From Hassallia sp050875635 (lineage in GTDB: Bacteria; Cyanobacteriota; Cyanobacteriia; Cyanobacteriales; Nostocaceae): a stretch of DNA of 64,000 nt. Below the pieces are notes generated by a model. The model did not search any database and was not told where the DNA came from. It saw only the letters and a program-made list of their open reading frames with translations. The position numbers were made by a program, and so were the translations under genes. Positions 17,589 through 27,000 of this stretch are shown here, piece by piece (positions within the stretch are counted from its first letter, which is position 1; the number at the start of each line of letters is the position of its first letter). The DNA lies in assembly GCF_050875635.1 (NCBI RefSeq), contig NZ_JBPAOH010000008.1, positions 41,242 through 105,241 on the forward strand. Direction: 5' to 3'.

Positions 17589-17635
17589 CGCGCGATCGCA
17601 GCACCCGCACCAAGTGCTGCAAGTATAAGTAAAAT

Positions 17636-17748
17636 AGAACTTACGCAAGTGTCATATTTTTTTCTTTAAAAATCGTCCAAAGTCAAAAGTCCAAAGTCCA
17701 AAAACCTTGACTTTTGACACAAAGATATGTGTCAGTTGCGTAAGTCCT
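17636..17748. mobile_element. MITE-like element with AGGACTTACGCA termini (copy 1)
   Basis: 113 bp non-coding element. Left end agaacttacgca (17636-17647) and right end tgcgtaagtcct (17737-17748) are inverted copies with one mismatch. The interior carries two AAAGTCCA/CTTTTGAC-type palindromic segments. Same termini as the elements at 23749-23865 and 51380-51471. It lies in the carbonic anhydrase promoter region. Confidence 0.75.
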
Positions 17749-17764
17749 ATCAAGTTTAAAGGTA

Positions 17765-18580
17765 ATGAAAAAATTAATTAAAGGTCTGCGCGAGTTCAAA
17801 ACTAATTATGTTAGCACGCATCAAGAACTCTTTGAACAACTATCTCTTGGTCAAAAACCCAGAGTATTGTTTATTACTTGTTCAGATTCGCGTATAGACC
17901 CAAACTTAATTACGCAAGCCGACTTAGGTGAATTGTTTGTTATCCGCAATGCTGGCAACATTATTCCGCCATTTGGAGCAACCAACGGCGGTGAAGGTGC
18001 CACAATTGAATACGCCGTGCAAGCTTTAGATATTGGACAAATTATTGTCTGCGGTCACTCGCATTGCGGTGCAATGAAAGGGCTGATGAAGTTAAACAGC
18101 TTGCGAGAGGAAATGCCGCTTGTGCATGATTGGTTAAAGTATGCAGAGGCAACCCGGCGATTGGTAAAAGACCATTACAGCCAATACCAGGGGGAAGAAC
18201 TACTAGAAATTGTAATTGCTGAAAATGTACTGACTCAAATTGAAAATTTGCGGACTTATCCAGTTATTCGCTCTAAGCTGTACGCTGGGCAACTAAATAT
18301 TTACGCATGGATTTACAACATTGAGAAAGGAGAAGTTTTAGCCTTCGATGCAGAAAGTCATGCTTATGTCTTGCCTCAAAACCAGCTTCAAACTGATGAA
18401 ATCGATGAGATCCGAGCTGCTGAAGAGTTATTAAACGGCAATTTAATCAAAACCATCTCCCAAGAACAAATGGCAGTTCAACAACCTCAAGAAGTTATCT
18501 TTAACGCGCAAAAGTTTCCAATAACACGACTATCAAAGGAGCAGGCAGAACGAATTTATCGAGGTTCAGCGGCAAACTGA
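17765..18580 (+). CDS. ccaA: beta-class carbonic anhydrase, carboxysomal CcaA/IcfA type
   Basis: 271 aa, matching the length of Synechococcus IcfA and Synechocystis CcaA. Zinc ligands are Cys39 (in CSDSR), His98 and Cys101 (GHSHCGAM), with the Asp41-Arg43 dyad. The N-terminus (KLI.GLR.F), the ENVLTQIENL block and the far C-terminus ending RIYRG are shared with IcfA/CcaA, which have an extended C-terminal region not found in generic beta-CAs. It interconverts bicarbonate and CO2, in the carboxysome lumen for CcaA. It is a single gene preceded by a MITE-like element. Assignment to CcaA is from remembered homologues. Confidence 0.92.
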   Translation: MKKLIKGLREFKTNYVSTHQELFEQLSLGQKPRVLFITCSDSRIDPNLITQADLGELFVIRNAGNIIPPFGATNGGEGATIEYAVQALDIGQIIVCGHSHCGAMKGLMKLNSLREEMPLVHDWLKYAEATRRLVKDHYSQYQGEELLEIVIAENVLTQIENLRTYPVIRSKLYAGQLNIYAWIYNIEKGEVLAFDAESHAYVLPQNQLQTDEIDEIRAAEELLNGNLIKTISQEQMAVQQPQEVIFNAQKFPITRLSKEQAERIYRGSAAN

Positions 18581-18979
18581 TAACTCAATAAGAGCGAACA
18601 TGCCAGAAGATCGCAGTAGGGGAACGGCATTGCCGTGGCCCCCCACCTTTTTTAACACAAAAAGTGATCCCATCGCCCCTGCGTTTCTTCAAATGTAGTT
18701 TCCATCAAGACTGAAATTGTCTGATTTGTTTTCATCCCAATAGTCAAAATACTTACTCAACCAGATACCCAAACTGGCATAGTAAATATGTGAAGAATAA
18801 TGTCGATATTCGACAATAGGGGCAATATTTCATACCTGACGTGCGTTTCTTTTTTTGTTATTAATTTTATCAAAATATTGTAATCTATTACGTATTAGCA
18901 CTGATAAATTCATAAAAGTTTATCGAATAAATTAGCGCTATATTGAAGAATTCGTAAGGGTTTCCGGAAAAACCGGGCG
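18581..18979. other. intergenic region (399 bp), probable promoter of the downstream kinase
   Basis: Contains a short palindrome aacggcattgccgt (18622-18635) and an AT-rich segment at 18830-18950. A small hairpin-forming ggtttccggaaaaacc (18959-18974) lies just before the kinase ATG, where it could affect ribosome access. No coding signal seen. Confidence 0.5.
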
Positions 18980-20830
18980 ATGTCAGAAAACCTAAATAGC
19001 GATTTACTCAGCAACCAACTCATGACTCAATACATGATCGGTAAAGTACTACAAGGACGGTACCAAATCGTTCAAACCCTCGGTGCGGGCGTATTTGGAC
19101 AAACATACATCGCCGTAGATATAGATCACCCTGAGAACCCAAAATGCGTAGTTAAACAGCTAAAGGTGACTGGTTCTCAACCAAGTTACTTGGACACTCT
19201 CAGGTTGCGCTTTCTTACGGAAACCGAAACCCTCAAGCAGTTGGGACACCATAACCAGATTCCCGAACTTCTTGCTTGTTTTGAAGAAGATGAAAGATTC
19301 TATCTAGTACAAGAGTTTATTGAAGGACATGCGTTGACGGCTGAATTGCCGATGGGTCAACAATGGGGAAGTCTTTGGACTGAAAGCGAAGTTATCCAAT
19401 TTCTCAATGATGTTCTGGAAATTCTCGAATTTGTTCACTCGCAAGGAGTTATCCATTGTGACATTAAACCGGAAAACTTGATCAGACGCGCTTGCGATCG
19501 CAAGTTAGTTTTGATCGACTTTGGTTCAATTGTGCCGGTTGATTTTGGTGCAGATGCAGCATTGCCGATTTATCGACTTCCCGTCACCTCTTTGGGATAT
19601 ATACCCCCAGAGCAATTTATTAGTCAAGCACAGCCCAACAGTGATATTTATTCTTTGGGCATGATTGCTATCCAGGGTTTAACAGGGTTAGCACCGTTAC
19701 AATTAAAAATAGATCCTTATACAAATGATATTTATTGGCGTTTGAATGATACGCCAGTTAATGATTATCTAGCTGCTGTTCTCAGCCAAATGATTCGTTA
19801 CAACCACGAAAGCCGCTTTCAGTCAGCGGTTGAGGTGTTGCAAGTACTCAAGCAAATGCCTTTGAAAGAGTCGCAAGTATTAGATGCAGAATATACTGTG
19901 TCCGCAGGTGATAACTCCCAAGGACGGTTTAAGTTTATAAAATCACCCTCTCTAGTGACAGGAATGAGAGTAGGATTAGCGGCTAATTCTTTGGTGATGG
20001 GATTTGGAGTATATTCTTTAGCTAATAATTCGCCGGCATATTCAGAAACAGAAGCTTTATATAAAGCAACCGAACAATATCAAGCGGGAAATTTAGAAAG
20101 TGCGATCGCTTTAGCGCGAACAATTAAGCCAAACAGCAGCGTCTATTCAGAAGCTCAAGCTACAATTGGCGAATGGCGTCAGCAATGGCAACTCGCAGCA
20201 CAACGATATCAAGCTGTGGAAAAAGCCTTTAACGAAAATCGTTGGACAGATGTACTTCGTACTGCTGCTCAGGTTCCGGATATTTTATATTGGCAATCGA
20301 AAACTGATAAACTAGCTAAACCTGCACGCGCTAACCTCGAAGTCCAGTCAAAAGACTTATTAGCTAAGGCTTACCAAAGAGCAGGTGAAAAAGATTTCTC
20401 TACTGCTTTAAACTACTTGCAGCAAATTCCCCAAGAAAGCTCTTCTAAAACTATAGTTCAACAAAAGTTGACTGAGTACAATCAAAAGCAGCAAATTAGA
20501 GCAGCTTACTTTGTCCAAAAGGCTTACGACAAAGCAGCAGCGGGTGACTTTGATGGTGCTGTGGAGTTACTCCAACAAGTTCCCCAAGGTACTCCGATTT
20601 ATGCTCAAGCTCAAGCTAAACTAATTGAATATACGCAAAAACAGCGTCTGCAAGCTGGTAAAAGTTCTAATGATGATAGCAGGCGATCGCAACTTCCACA
20701 AGATGAAAAGGTAGCTACATCACCAATAGCCAAAGCTATGTGGACTAATTCATTCATCCACAGCAAAACCGCTACTAAGCTGGACAATTTTCAGCCAGGA
20801 AATTACATGCAAGAGGTGAATATTAGATAG
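18980..20830 (+). CDS. serine/threonine protein kinase with C-terminal repeat domain
   Basis: 616 aa. Kinase domain at residues about 26-290: glycine loop GAGVFGQTY, catalytic Lys59 (CVVKQL), HCDIKPEN (Asp161), DFGS (Asp180) and an APE-like PPEQF. One hydrophobic segment near residues 325-345 probably spans the membrane. The outer part (about 350-560) consists of TPR-like helical repeats with recurring A..Y..A...F..A pattern (QRAGEKDFSTALNYLQQIP, KAAAGDFDGAVELLQQVP). Typical of the cyanobacterial Pkn2-type family. Substrate unknown. Confidence 0.92.
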   Translation: MSENLNSDLLSNQLMTQYMIGKVLQGRYQIVQTLGAGVFGQTYIAVDIDHPENPKCVVKQLKVTGSQPSYLDTLRLRFLTETETLKQLGHHNQIPELLACFEEDERFYLVQEFIEGHALTAELPMGQQWGSLWTESEVIQFLNDVLEILEFVHSQGVIHCDIKPENLIRRACDRKLVLIDFGSIVPVDFGADAALPIYRLPVTSLGYIPPEQFISQAQPNSDIYSLGMIAIQGLTGLAPLQLKIDPYTNDIYWRLNDTPVNDYLAAVLSQMIRYNHESRFQSAVEVLQVLKQMPLKESQVLDAEYTVSAGDNSQGRFKFIKSPSLVTGMRVGLAANSLVMGFGVYSLANNSPAYSETEALYKATEQYQAGNLESAIALARTIKPNSSVYSEAQATIGEWRQQWQLAAQRYQAVEKAFNENRWTDVLRTAAQVPDILYWQSKTDKLAKPARANLEVQSKDLLAKAYQRAGEKDFSTALNYLQQIPQESSSKTIVQQKLTEYNQKQQIRAAYFVQKAYDKAAAGDFDGAVELLQQVPQGTPIYAQAQAKLIEYTQKQRLQAGKSSNDDSRRSQLPQDEKVATSPIAKAMWTNSFIHSKTATKLDNFQPGNYMQEVNIR

Positions 20831-20969
20831 TGACAACACAAAAAGCTTGGGTGCATTAATTATCCAGCTTATAACCAGCAAACACCATTTTTTCTTGATA
20901 TAGCAAAAGCCTTGGTGCTGCCGGACATCAACAGATGATAAAACGCAAGACACAAAAAGACTTTTCACC

Positions 20970-20997
20970 CAGTCCCCAGTCCCCAGTCCCCAGTCCC
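20970..20997. repeat. tandem heptad repeat CAGTCCC
   Basis: Four tandem CAGTCCC units (cagtccccagtccccagtcc). STRR-type, in the spacer between the kinase gene and the small basic protein gene. Confidence 0.9.
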
Positions 20998-21005
20998 TTG
21001 CTATA

Positions 21006-21167
21006 CTAACTTGCATGGTTCCAGTCACTTAAGACTTCATGTTGCTGGTTCGTTTTGCGTTGACGAGCTGGTACTTTAGGAGTACCGATATCTGTGTGAC
21101 GAGAAGATTGTTTCTTCTTGGCTGATTTGTTTTCTGTTTTCTTTGAGCTAATTTGTGTGGTTGTCAT
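21006..21167 (-). CDS. small basic protein, 53 aa, unknown function
   Basis: ATG 21167 to TAG 21006, with AAAGGT 8 bases before the start. The N-terminal half is Lys/Ser/Thr-rich and disordered-looking (SSKKTENKSAKKKQSSRH), and the C-terminus is mixed (EVLSDWNHAS). The frame is uninterrupted, with a plausible ribosome site and about 160 bp of AT-rich upstream sequence that could hold a promoter. No family recognised. The charge suggests nucleic-acid or ribosome contact, but that is a guess. It is below the usual ORF-length cut-off. Confidence 0.55.
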   Translation of the reverse strand: MTTTQISSKKTENKSAKKKQSSRHTDIGTPKVPARQRKTNQQHEVLSDWNHAS

Positions 21168-21331
21168 TTTATTTACCTTTATGCTGCCACTGAGATTTTA
21201 GTTACTCTTACCGGAAAAATCACAGTGGCGCATCCCTCTATTTACAATTAAAGCCTATGGCTTTATTTATCTCTTCACTCTTTAGATAGTTCTTTCCTGA
21301 AAAAAAGAAAAAATAAATTTCTGATGCTGCC

Positions 21332-21365
21332 CAGAAACCCGACTTATTAAAGAAGTCGGGTTTCT
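21332..21365. terminator. hairpin agaaacccgactt/aagtcgggtttct between convergent-side gene ends
   Basis: Inverted repeat with 13-bp arms, overlapping the last bases of the PBP1C stop codon. In the minus direction the hairpin immediately follows PBP1C. It belongs to the AGAAACCCGG interspersed family, a copy of which sits in frame inside NRPS2 (54093-54125), so it may be a repeat co-opted as a terminator. Confidence 0.6.
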
Positions 21366-23667
21366 AATAAGAAAAGCCGCGACGTGTGGGTTTGATATTT
21401 GCTAACTGTACTTGAAAAGTTACTTTATCGCTGATTTCACCACTTTTTGCTGATAAAGTCCAGCTACCGGGACGTAATGTCCAAAATAACGCATTTGCGG
21501 ATGTATCTAACTTTTCACCATTCAACCTCCATTCTACAGGTTCAGATGATATTCCCCCTAGCTTAAATTCTAATTTTTGCTTTCCTTCTTCACCTGGATA
21601 TAATAAGAAGAAATCGCGATTGTGAGGCGATAAAATCTTGAAATTGTTAGAAGCTAAATTGAATTGATTTTGTCTTGCTAACCATTCATCATACTCACCG
21701 GGTAAATTGAACTGAAGACGTTCATAACTGCTTTTGTCTTCTGGAGAGAAATATTCTTCTACAACCGAGGTGCAACTTGGTGTAGGTTTTAACCCTGAAG
21801 TTGCACACATCGGTAGTTTTACCATCCCTGACGGAGAAGGAAAATTAGCTGGTTCTTGTGAGGAGTGCAAATGTAACATAATTCGATTCCACAAAGGCGC
21901 TGCACCTGTAACTCCAGATACTTGGCGCATCGGTTCGCCGTCGAAATTACCTACCCAGGTAGCCACTGTGTAATCGCTAGAAAAGCCGACAGTCCATGTA
22001 TCGCGAAAATTAGAAGATGTGCCCGTTTTGACTGCCGCAGCAAATGGTAAATTGAGTACCGAGTCTACACCAAAAGCTGTCGCACGCGCATAGCGATCGC
22101 TCAACATGTCAACAATTAATTGCCACGTCGTCCCGTAGGGGCGGGGTTCTCCCGCCCGTATTGGCGGCGAATCAGAAAATGTGGTTATAATTGGTATGGC
22201 TTGTCCAAATCGTGCTATAGTCACATAAGCTTTAGCTAATTCCCACAAACTGACTTCGCCACTACCCAGAGTCAAGCCCAAACCGTAATATTCTGCCGGC
22301 TGAGTTAAGTGTGCAAACCCCAAGTCATGCAGACGATTTAAAAAATTCTGCACGCCAACCTTTTCTAACACCCTGACTGCTGGTACATTCAGCGAATTCG
22401 CCAAAGCGACGCGCACCCGCACCGGTCCATTAAAGCTTCGCGTATAATCTGTAGGACTGTAAAGTTTTGCCCCCGGAATCGCGTAGTTTGCCGGCACATC
22501 TGCTAAAATAGAATTGGGACGAATTACAGATTTTTCTAAAGCTAACTCATATAAAAACGGCTTGAGTGTAGACCCTGGTTGACGCAGCGCCTGAACTCCA
22601 TCATTACGTCCGAGTTTGGCTTCGTTAAAGTAATCAGGGGAACCGACATAAGCCAAAACTTCCCCGGTGTGATTGTCGATTACTAAAGCAGCTGCGTCAT
22701 GAACATTATTCGCAACGAGGTTGGTAAGTACTTGCTGTACTTGTGCTTCCACAAACTGTTGTAAAGGACGATTGATGGTGGTGCGGATGGGAGATGAAGA
22801 TTTGTTAAGCGAAGTTGGCGGGATTTGACTTGATAGCCAAAATAAAAAATGTGGTGCGGCAATAATTCCCGGTTGACGAGACTGAAATATAACTTTTTCG
22901 GTGTATGCTCGTTGGGCGATCGCCTTCGTAATATATCCATCCTGTATCATTCGATTAAGGACGTATTTTTGCCGCTGTTTCAAGCGTTGATAATGTTCGT
23001 AAGGATTAAAGTAAGTGGGATTATTGGGGATAGCAGCTAATAAACTCGCTTGTGCGAGATTCAAATCGCTTGCAGGTATGGAGAAATAGATGCGAGATGC
23101 AGCTTCTACACCATAGATATTTCCTCCCATCGGCAAACGATTGATGTATGCACTCAGGATATCATCTTTGTTCATTCCGGCTGTTAACCGCCAAGATAAC
23201 CAAATTTCCTGAGTTTTGCCTGATACGGTGCGGGGTAGTGAATCCAACATCCGCGCTAGTTGCATGGTGATGGTAGAAGCACCGGAAAGTATTCTTTTGG
23301 CGTGAATTGCGTCTTTGATAGCGCGGGCGATCGCTTTCAAATCTAGTGCGCCGTGGTGATAAAACGTACCGTCTTCCGCCGCTAAGATAGCGTGGATAAA
23401 TTGGGGGGAAACTTGATTTAGGGGTACGACTGCGGTATGTTCGCGATCGCGTGTGAGTAGCGTTCCTAATAATAGCTGATTGCGGTCTGTAAAGGCGATC
23501 GCTTGTTTATCTTGAGCAATATCTGCGGTACGAATTGGCGCCAAGTACGGCAATAAGCGTATTGTCACACATAATAGCAGAATTACGATAAGCGTAGTGA
23601 GGGCTTTAGCCCTCATTATAATAGATTTAAGGGCTGAAGCCCTGACTACAAACTTCTTTCTACTCAT
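21364..23667 (-). CDS. pbpC: penicillin-binding protein 1C (bifunctional peptidoglycan glycosyltransferase/transpeptidase)
   Basis: 767 aa. Signal-anchor at about residues 25-42. The GT51 transglycosylase domain has catalytic Glu98 in AAEDGTFYHHG and GASTITMQLAR. The transpeptidase domain has SxxK at Ser366-Lys369 (PGSTLKPF), SxN at 425-427 and KTGTS at 547-551. A C-terminal BiPBP_C domain (about 665-755) is characteristic of PBP1C. It is divergent from the alpha-2-macroglobulin gene, the usual partner of pbpC. Two interspersed repeats lie inside the coding sequence, one making residues 7-25 and one near residues 500-510 before KTGTS. The start could alternatively be Met18. Confidence 0.95.
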   Translation of the reverse strand: MSRKKFVVRASALKSIIMRAKALTTLIVILLLCVTIRLLPYLAPIRTADIAQDKQAIAFTDRNQLLLGTLLTRDREHTAVVPLNQVSPQFIHAILAAEDGTFYHHGALDLKAIARAIKDAIHAKRILSGASTITMQLARMLDSLPRTVSGKTQEIWLSWRLTAGMNKDDILSAYINRLPMGGNIYGVEAASRIYFSIPASDLNLAQASLLAAIPNNPTYFNPYEHYQRLKQRQKYVLNRMIQDGYITKAIAQRAYTEKVIFQSRQPGIIAAPHFLFWLSSQIPPTSLNKSSSPIRTTINRPLQQFVEAQVQQVLTNLVANNVHDAAALVIDNHTGEVLAYVGSPDYFNEAKLGRNDGVQALRQPGSTLKPFLYELALEKSVIRPNSILADVPANYAIPGAKLYSPTDYTRSFNGPVRVRVALANSLNVPAVRVLEKVGVQNFLNRLHDLGFAHLTQPAEYYGLGLTLGSGEVSLWELAKAYVTIARFGQAIPIITTFSDSPPIRAGEPRPYGTTWQLIVDMLSDRYARATAFGVDSVLNLPFAAAVKTGTSSNFRDTWTVGFSSDYTVATWVGNFDGEPMRQVSGVTGAAPLWNRIMLHLHSSQEPANFPSPSGMVKLPMCATSGLKPTPSCTSVVEEYFSPEDKSSYERLQFNLPGEYDEWLARQNQFNLASNNFKILSPHNRDFFLLYPGEEGKQKLEFKLGGISSEPVEWRLNGEKLDTSANALFWTLRPGSWTLSAKSGEISDKVTFQVQLANIKPTRRGFSY
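22139..22157. repeat. intragenic GC-rich palindrome in pbpC
   Basis: Arms gggcggg (22139-22145) and cccgccc (22151-22157) lie within ccgtaggggcggggttctcccgcccgtatt, a repeat type usually found between genes. Here it encodes SPPIRAGEPRPYG in the transpeptidase domain, in frame. Confidence 0.65.
23594..23649. repeat. intragenic repeat at the pbpC N-terminus
   Basis: Two palindromic halves, gtagtgagggctttagccctca and agggctgaagccctgactac, form a well-known intergenic repeat type (agggctttagccct). In minus orientation it encodes VVRASALKSIIMRAKALTT, residues 7-25, extending the cytoplasmic tail of PBP1C. Confidence 0.75.
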
Positions 23668-24026
23668 CTATATTAAGATTTGTAATGTTTTTCGGAAACA
23701 ATCAGACTCAATTGGTTGTCTAAATAGTCCATACAATTTTTATCACATAGGACTTACCCAAAAACCCTTTGAAACCCTCTTCTCTTCTCCTGTCGGAGAC
23801 GCGAAGCGCGAACGTGTCCTTCGCGTCTTCGCGGTTCGTTTTTTTCATTCTTCTGCGTAAGTCCTACTCCCTTCCCGCTCAAACAATACCTATTTAACGA
23901 ACCGCGAAGACACGAAGGACACGAAGGAGGAAGGAAAAGAAGATAGGTGATTTTATAGCGGGAAGGGAATATCACAATTACTAGCACTTTTAAACTGCTA
24001 CATTACTTTATTTTATTTTTTTTAAC
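23668..24026. other. divergent pbpC/macroglobulin intergenic region (359 bp)
   Basis: Must contain promoters for both genes. It is occupied mainly by repeats: MITE-like element 23749-23865, then an 11-bp inverted pair cccttcccgct (23869-23879) and agcgggaaggg (23957-23967) that encloses a CGAAGGACACGAAGGA-type tandem repeat. Remaining promoter space is about 60 bp next to the macroglobulin ATG. Confidence 0.6.
23749..23865. mobile_element. MITE-like element with AGGACTTACGCA termini (copy 2)
   Basis: 117 bp. Left aggacttaccca (23749-23760), right tgcgtaagtcct (23854-23865), one mismatch. The interior contains the palindromic ctcctgtcggagacgcgaagcgcg repeat also found at about 60297-60345. 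No coding sequence. Confidence 0.75.
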
Positions 24027-27000
24027 ATGTTCATAAGAATAATCCAGTCCTTGCTTATCCTAGCATTTGTAATAGGAATAACAGGGTGTAATTTAATTGG
24101 TATCGCTCCAGGTAAAGAACAACTTCCAGAAGTTTCTGCACTAACTCCCCCGAATTTACCAGATTGGATTGAACAAATTAGTCCACTCGGAGATGCTAAA
24201 CCTCTTCAGCAAATTCGCATCCGTTTTAAAGAAGCTTTAATTCCTCTTGAAAGTCTTGATAACCCAGAACAAGAAAGTTTGTTACAAAAGTTTGAAATTA
24301 CGCCAAATTTACCTGGTCATTTTCGATTTTTGACACCGCGTATGGTAGGATTTCAAGCTGAGAAAGCACTACCAAAAGCAACGCGATTTCAAGTTACTCT
24401 CAAAGTTGGTTTAGCTGACTTACAAAAACACCGTCTTGAGAAAGATTTAGCTTGGACTTTCAACACCGAACCCATCAATTTAAGTAATTTACCAGGTGTG
24501 AACCCCATAGACAAGACTGAAGAATCGATTGATTTAAAAGAGAAATTGCAATTTACATCAAATGTAGAATTGAATTTAGCTTCAGTGGAAAAGCATTTGC
24601 AACTTATTCCGGAAGGGAAAAAGCAGGGTGTACGCTTTAAAGTTGATTTAGCGAAAGAAGAAAATGAAGAACCGCTAGAAAAGTTTGACCCTTCAACACG
24701 CAATTGGGTTTATAACCTGATTCCGCAGCAAAATCTCAAAAAAGCAACTCGCTATCGCTTGCAATTTTCTCCCGGTGTGCGTCCGGCTGATGGTAATCTC
24801 TTAAGTGAGAAAGAGTTTGTCAGTAAGCTAACAACTTATTCTCCGCTGACATTTCAAGGAATTAAATTTTACGGGCAACCTGATGCAGGTGGAACATATG
24901 GCAGATTTATTCAAGGTAGTCCACAGTTAGAATTTAATAACGTCTTAGTAGCAGATTCGGCTATTGAAAATATTAAAATTAATCCGGCACCGCAAGACAT
25001 TTCTCGACTTATTCAAGTCAACGACCAAGATAAACTTGTCAGCATCAATCCTTATGCTTTAAAACCTGCCACTCATTATACAATTACGATTGGTGCAAAT
25101 CTCAAAGATAAGTTTGGGCAGACTTTAGGTAAACCAGTTACCGTCAATTATCATACAGGAGATTTAGCGGGGGATATTTGGGTTCCTGATGGATTAAATA
25201 TTTTCCCAGCGGGTAAGAATTTACAACTCAATATAAATACAGTCAACTTGCCAGAGTCAAAATATAAAGCTGCTTATAAAGTACTTAAACCAACAGATTT
25301 AGTTTATTTTAACAGTGGGAATGATTTATTACCTAAATCGTCGGAATGGCAAAGCTTTAAGTTAGCGACGAAGAAGAATCAATCAGTTGATGTGAGTATT
25401 CCTTTGCGAGAAAAGCTGGGTAGGTCTACAGGAATGCTAGCTTATGGAGTACAGGGACGCACTAATAAATATCAAGAGAATAATAAACAACTTTGGAGAG
25501 AATCTACGAGTTATGGGTTAGTTCAGTTAACGAATTTGGGTGTATTTTCGCAGTGGTTTCCGGAATCGAGTTTGATTCGGGTTCATCATCTTGCTGATGG
25601 TTCACCTGTAAAAGGTGCTGCTGTGGAAATTTATGAATCAAAATTGAATGCCAAATCTCGTCCGCAACCCGTAGCTTGTGCATCGAGTAAAACTGATGAA
25701 AATGGAAACTTAAGGCTGAATCGTTCAGATTTGCAGTCATGTTATGCTGAAAGCAAAAGCTTGAAAAAATCACCAGAACTATTAGTAGTAGCGCGTGAAA
25801 ATCAAGATTGGGCATTTGCACGCACTGATGAATATAGCGGTGCTTATGGTTATGGTATTGATGCAGGTTGGCAAAATGATAAACCTGAATCACGCGGAAT
25901 AATTTTCTCTGATAGGCAGTTATATCAAGCAAGTGAAAAAGCTTATTTTACTGGCTTCGCTGATTATTTGCAAAATGGTATCATTCAGCAAGATAAAAAT
26001 GCTGTTTACCAATTAACTATTATAAATCCAGATGGGCAAAAGACAGATTTAGGTACGCAAACAACGAATGAGTTTGGTACGTTTTCTCTGGAAGTCCCTA
26101 TCAAAAGCAATCAAAAATTAGGTTATTATACAATTCAAGCGAAGGGGAAAAACGGACACGAAATTTCTGGAGAATTTCGCGTAGCTGAATTTAAACCACC
26201 AAATTTTAAAGTTGAATTAGCTTTAGATAAGCAATTTGCTTCTATTGGTGATAATATTGCAGCGAAAACCACAAGTAATTATCTGTTCGGTTCACCTGTG
26301 TCAGCAGGAAAGGCAAAATATTTTGTCACGAGAAACCAAACTAATTTTATTCCTAAAGGTTGGGAAGAATTCAGTTTTGGCAGACAATGGCTTTTCCCGG
26401 AAGAATCTCCGTCTTTACCAAGCGATGTTTTGCAAACTGATACCCAGCTAGATGCTAATGGTAAAAGCAGTCAAGTTGTAAATGTGGAGAAATTGCCTTA
26501 TCCGATGATTTATCGGGTGGATGTTGAAGTGTCAGATGTTTCTAATTTATCTGTAGCGAATTCTCAGACTTTTACAGCTTTGCCGAGTAATCGTCTCATC
26601 GGTTTAAAAAGTAACTTTGTCGCTGAAGCAGGTCTTGCTTTTCCGATTCAAGCTATCGTTTCGGACTTTACGGGAAAAGTGCTGGAAGGTCAACGCATTA
26701 AGCTGGAATTGCAGCAGATGAAATACAGCAGTTTAACTCAAGTGGTGGAAGGTAGTAAAACTGCGAAAAATCAAGTTGAATATAAGACGGTTGGAAAAGT
26801 AGAATTTACATCTGGTAACAGTCCTCAATCTGTAAGTTTAACACCGACTGAATCAGGTTCTTACAGAATTCAAGCTAATTTTAGCGATGCGAAAGATGAT
26901 TTAAGCGCTACAGATTTGCAAATTTGGGCAACTGGTGAAAATCCAGTAACTTGGGGTGAAGGTGAAAAAGACAAGTTGGAGGTGAAACTTGATAAAAAAG

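Noticed and set aside
23754..23987. 77-codon minus-strand frame between pbpC and the macroglobulin gene
   Set aside because: Entirely made of a MITE-like element and CGAAGGACACGAAGGA repeats.
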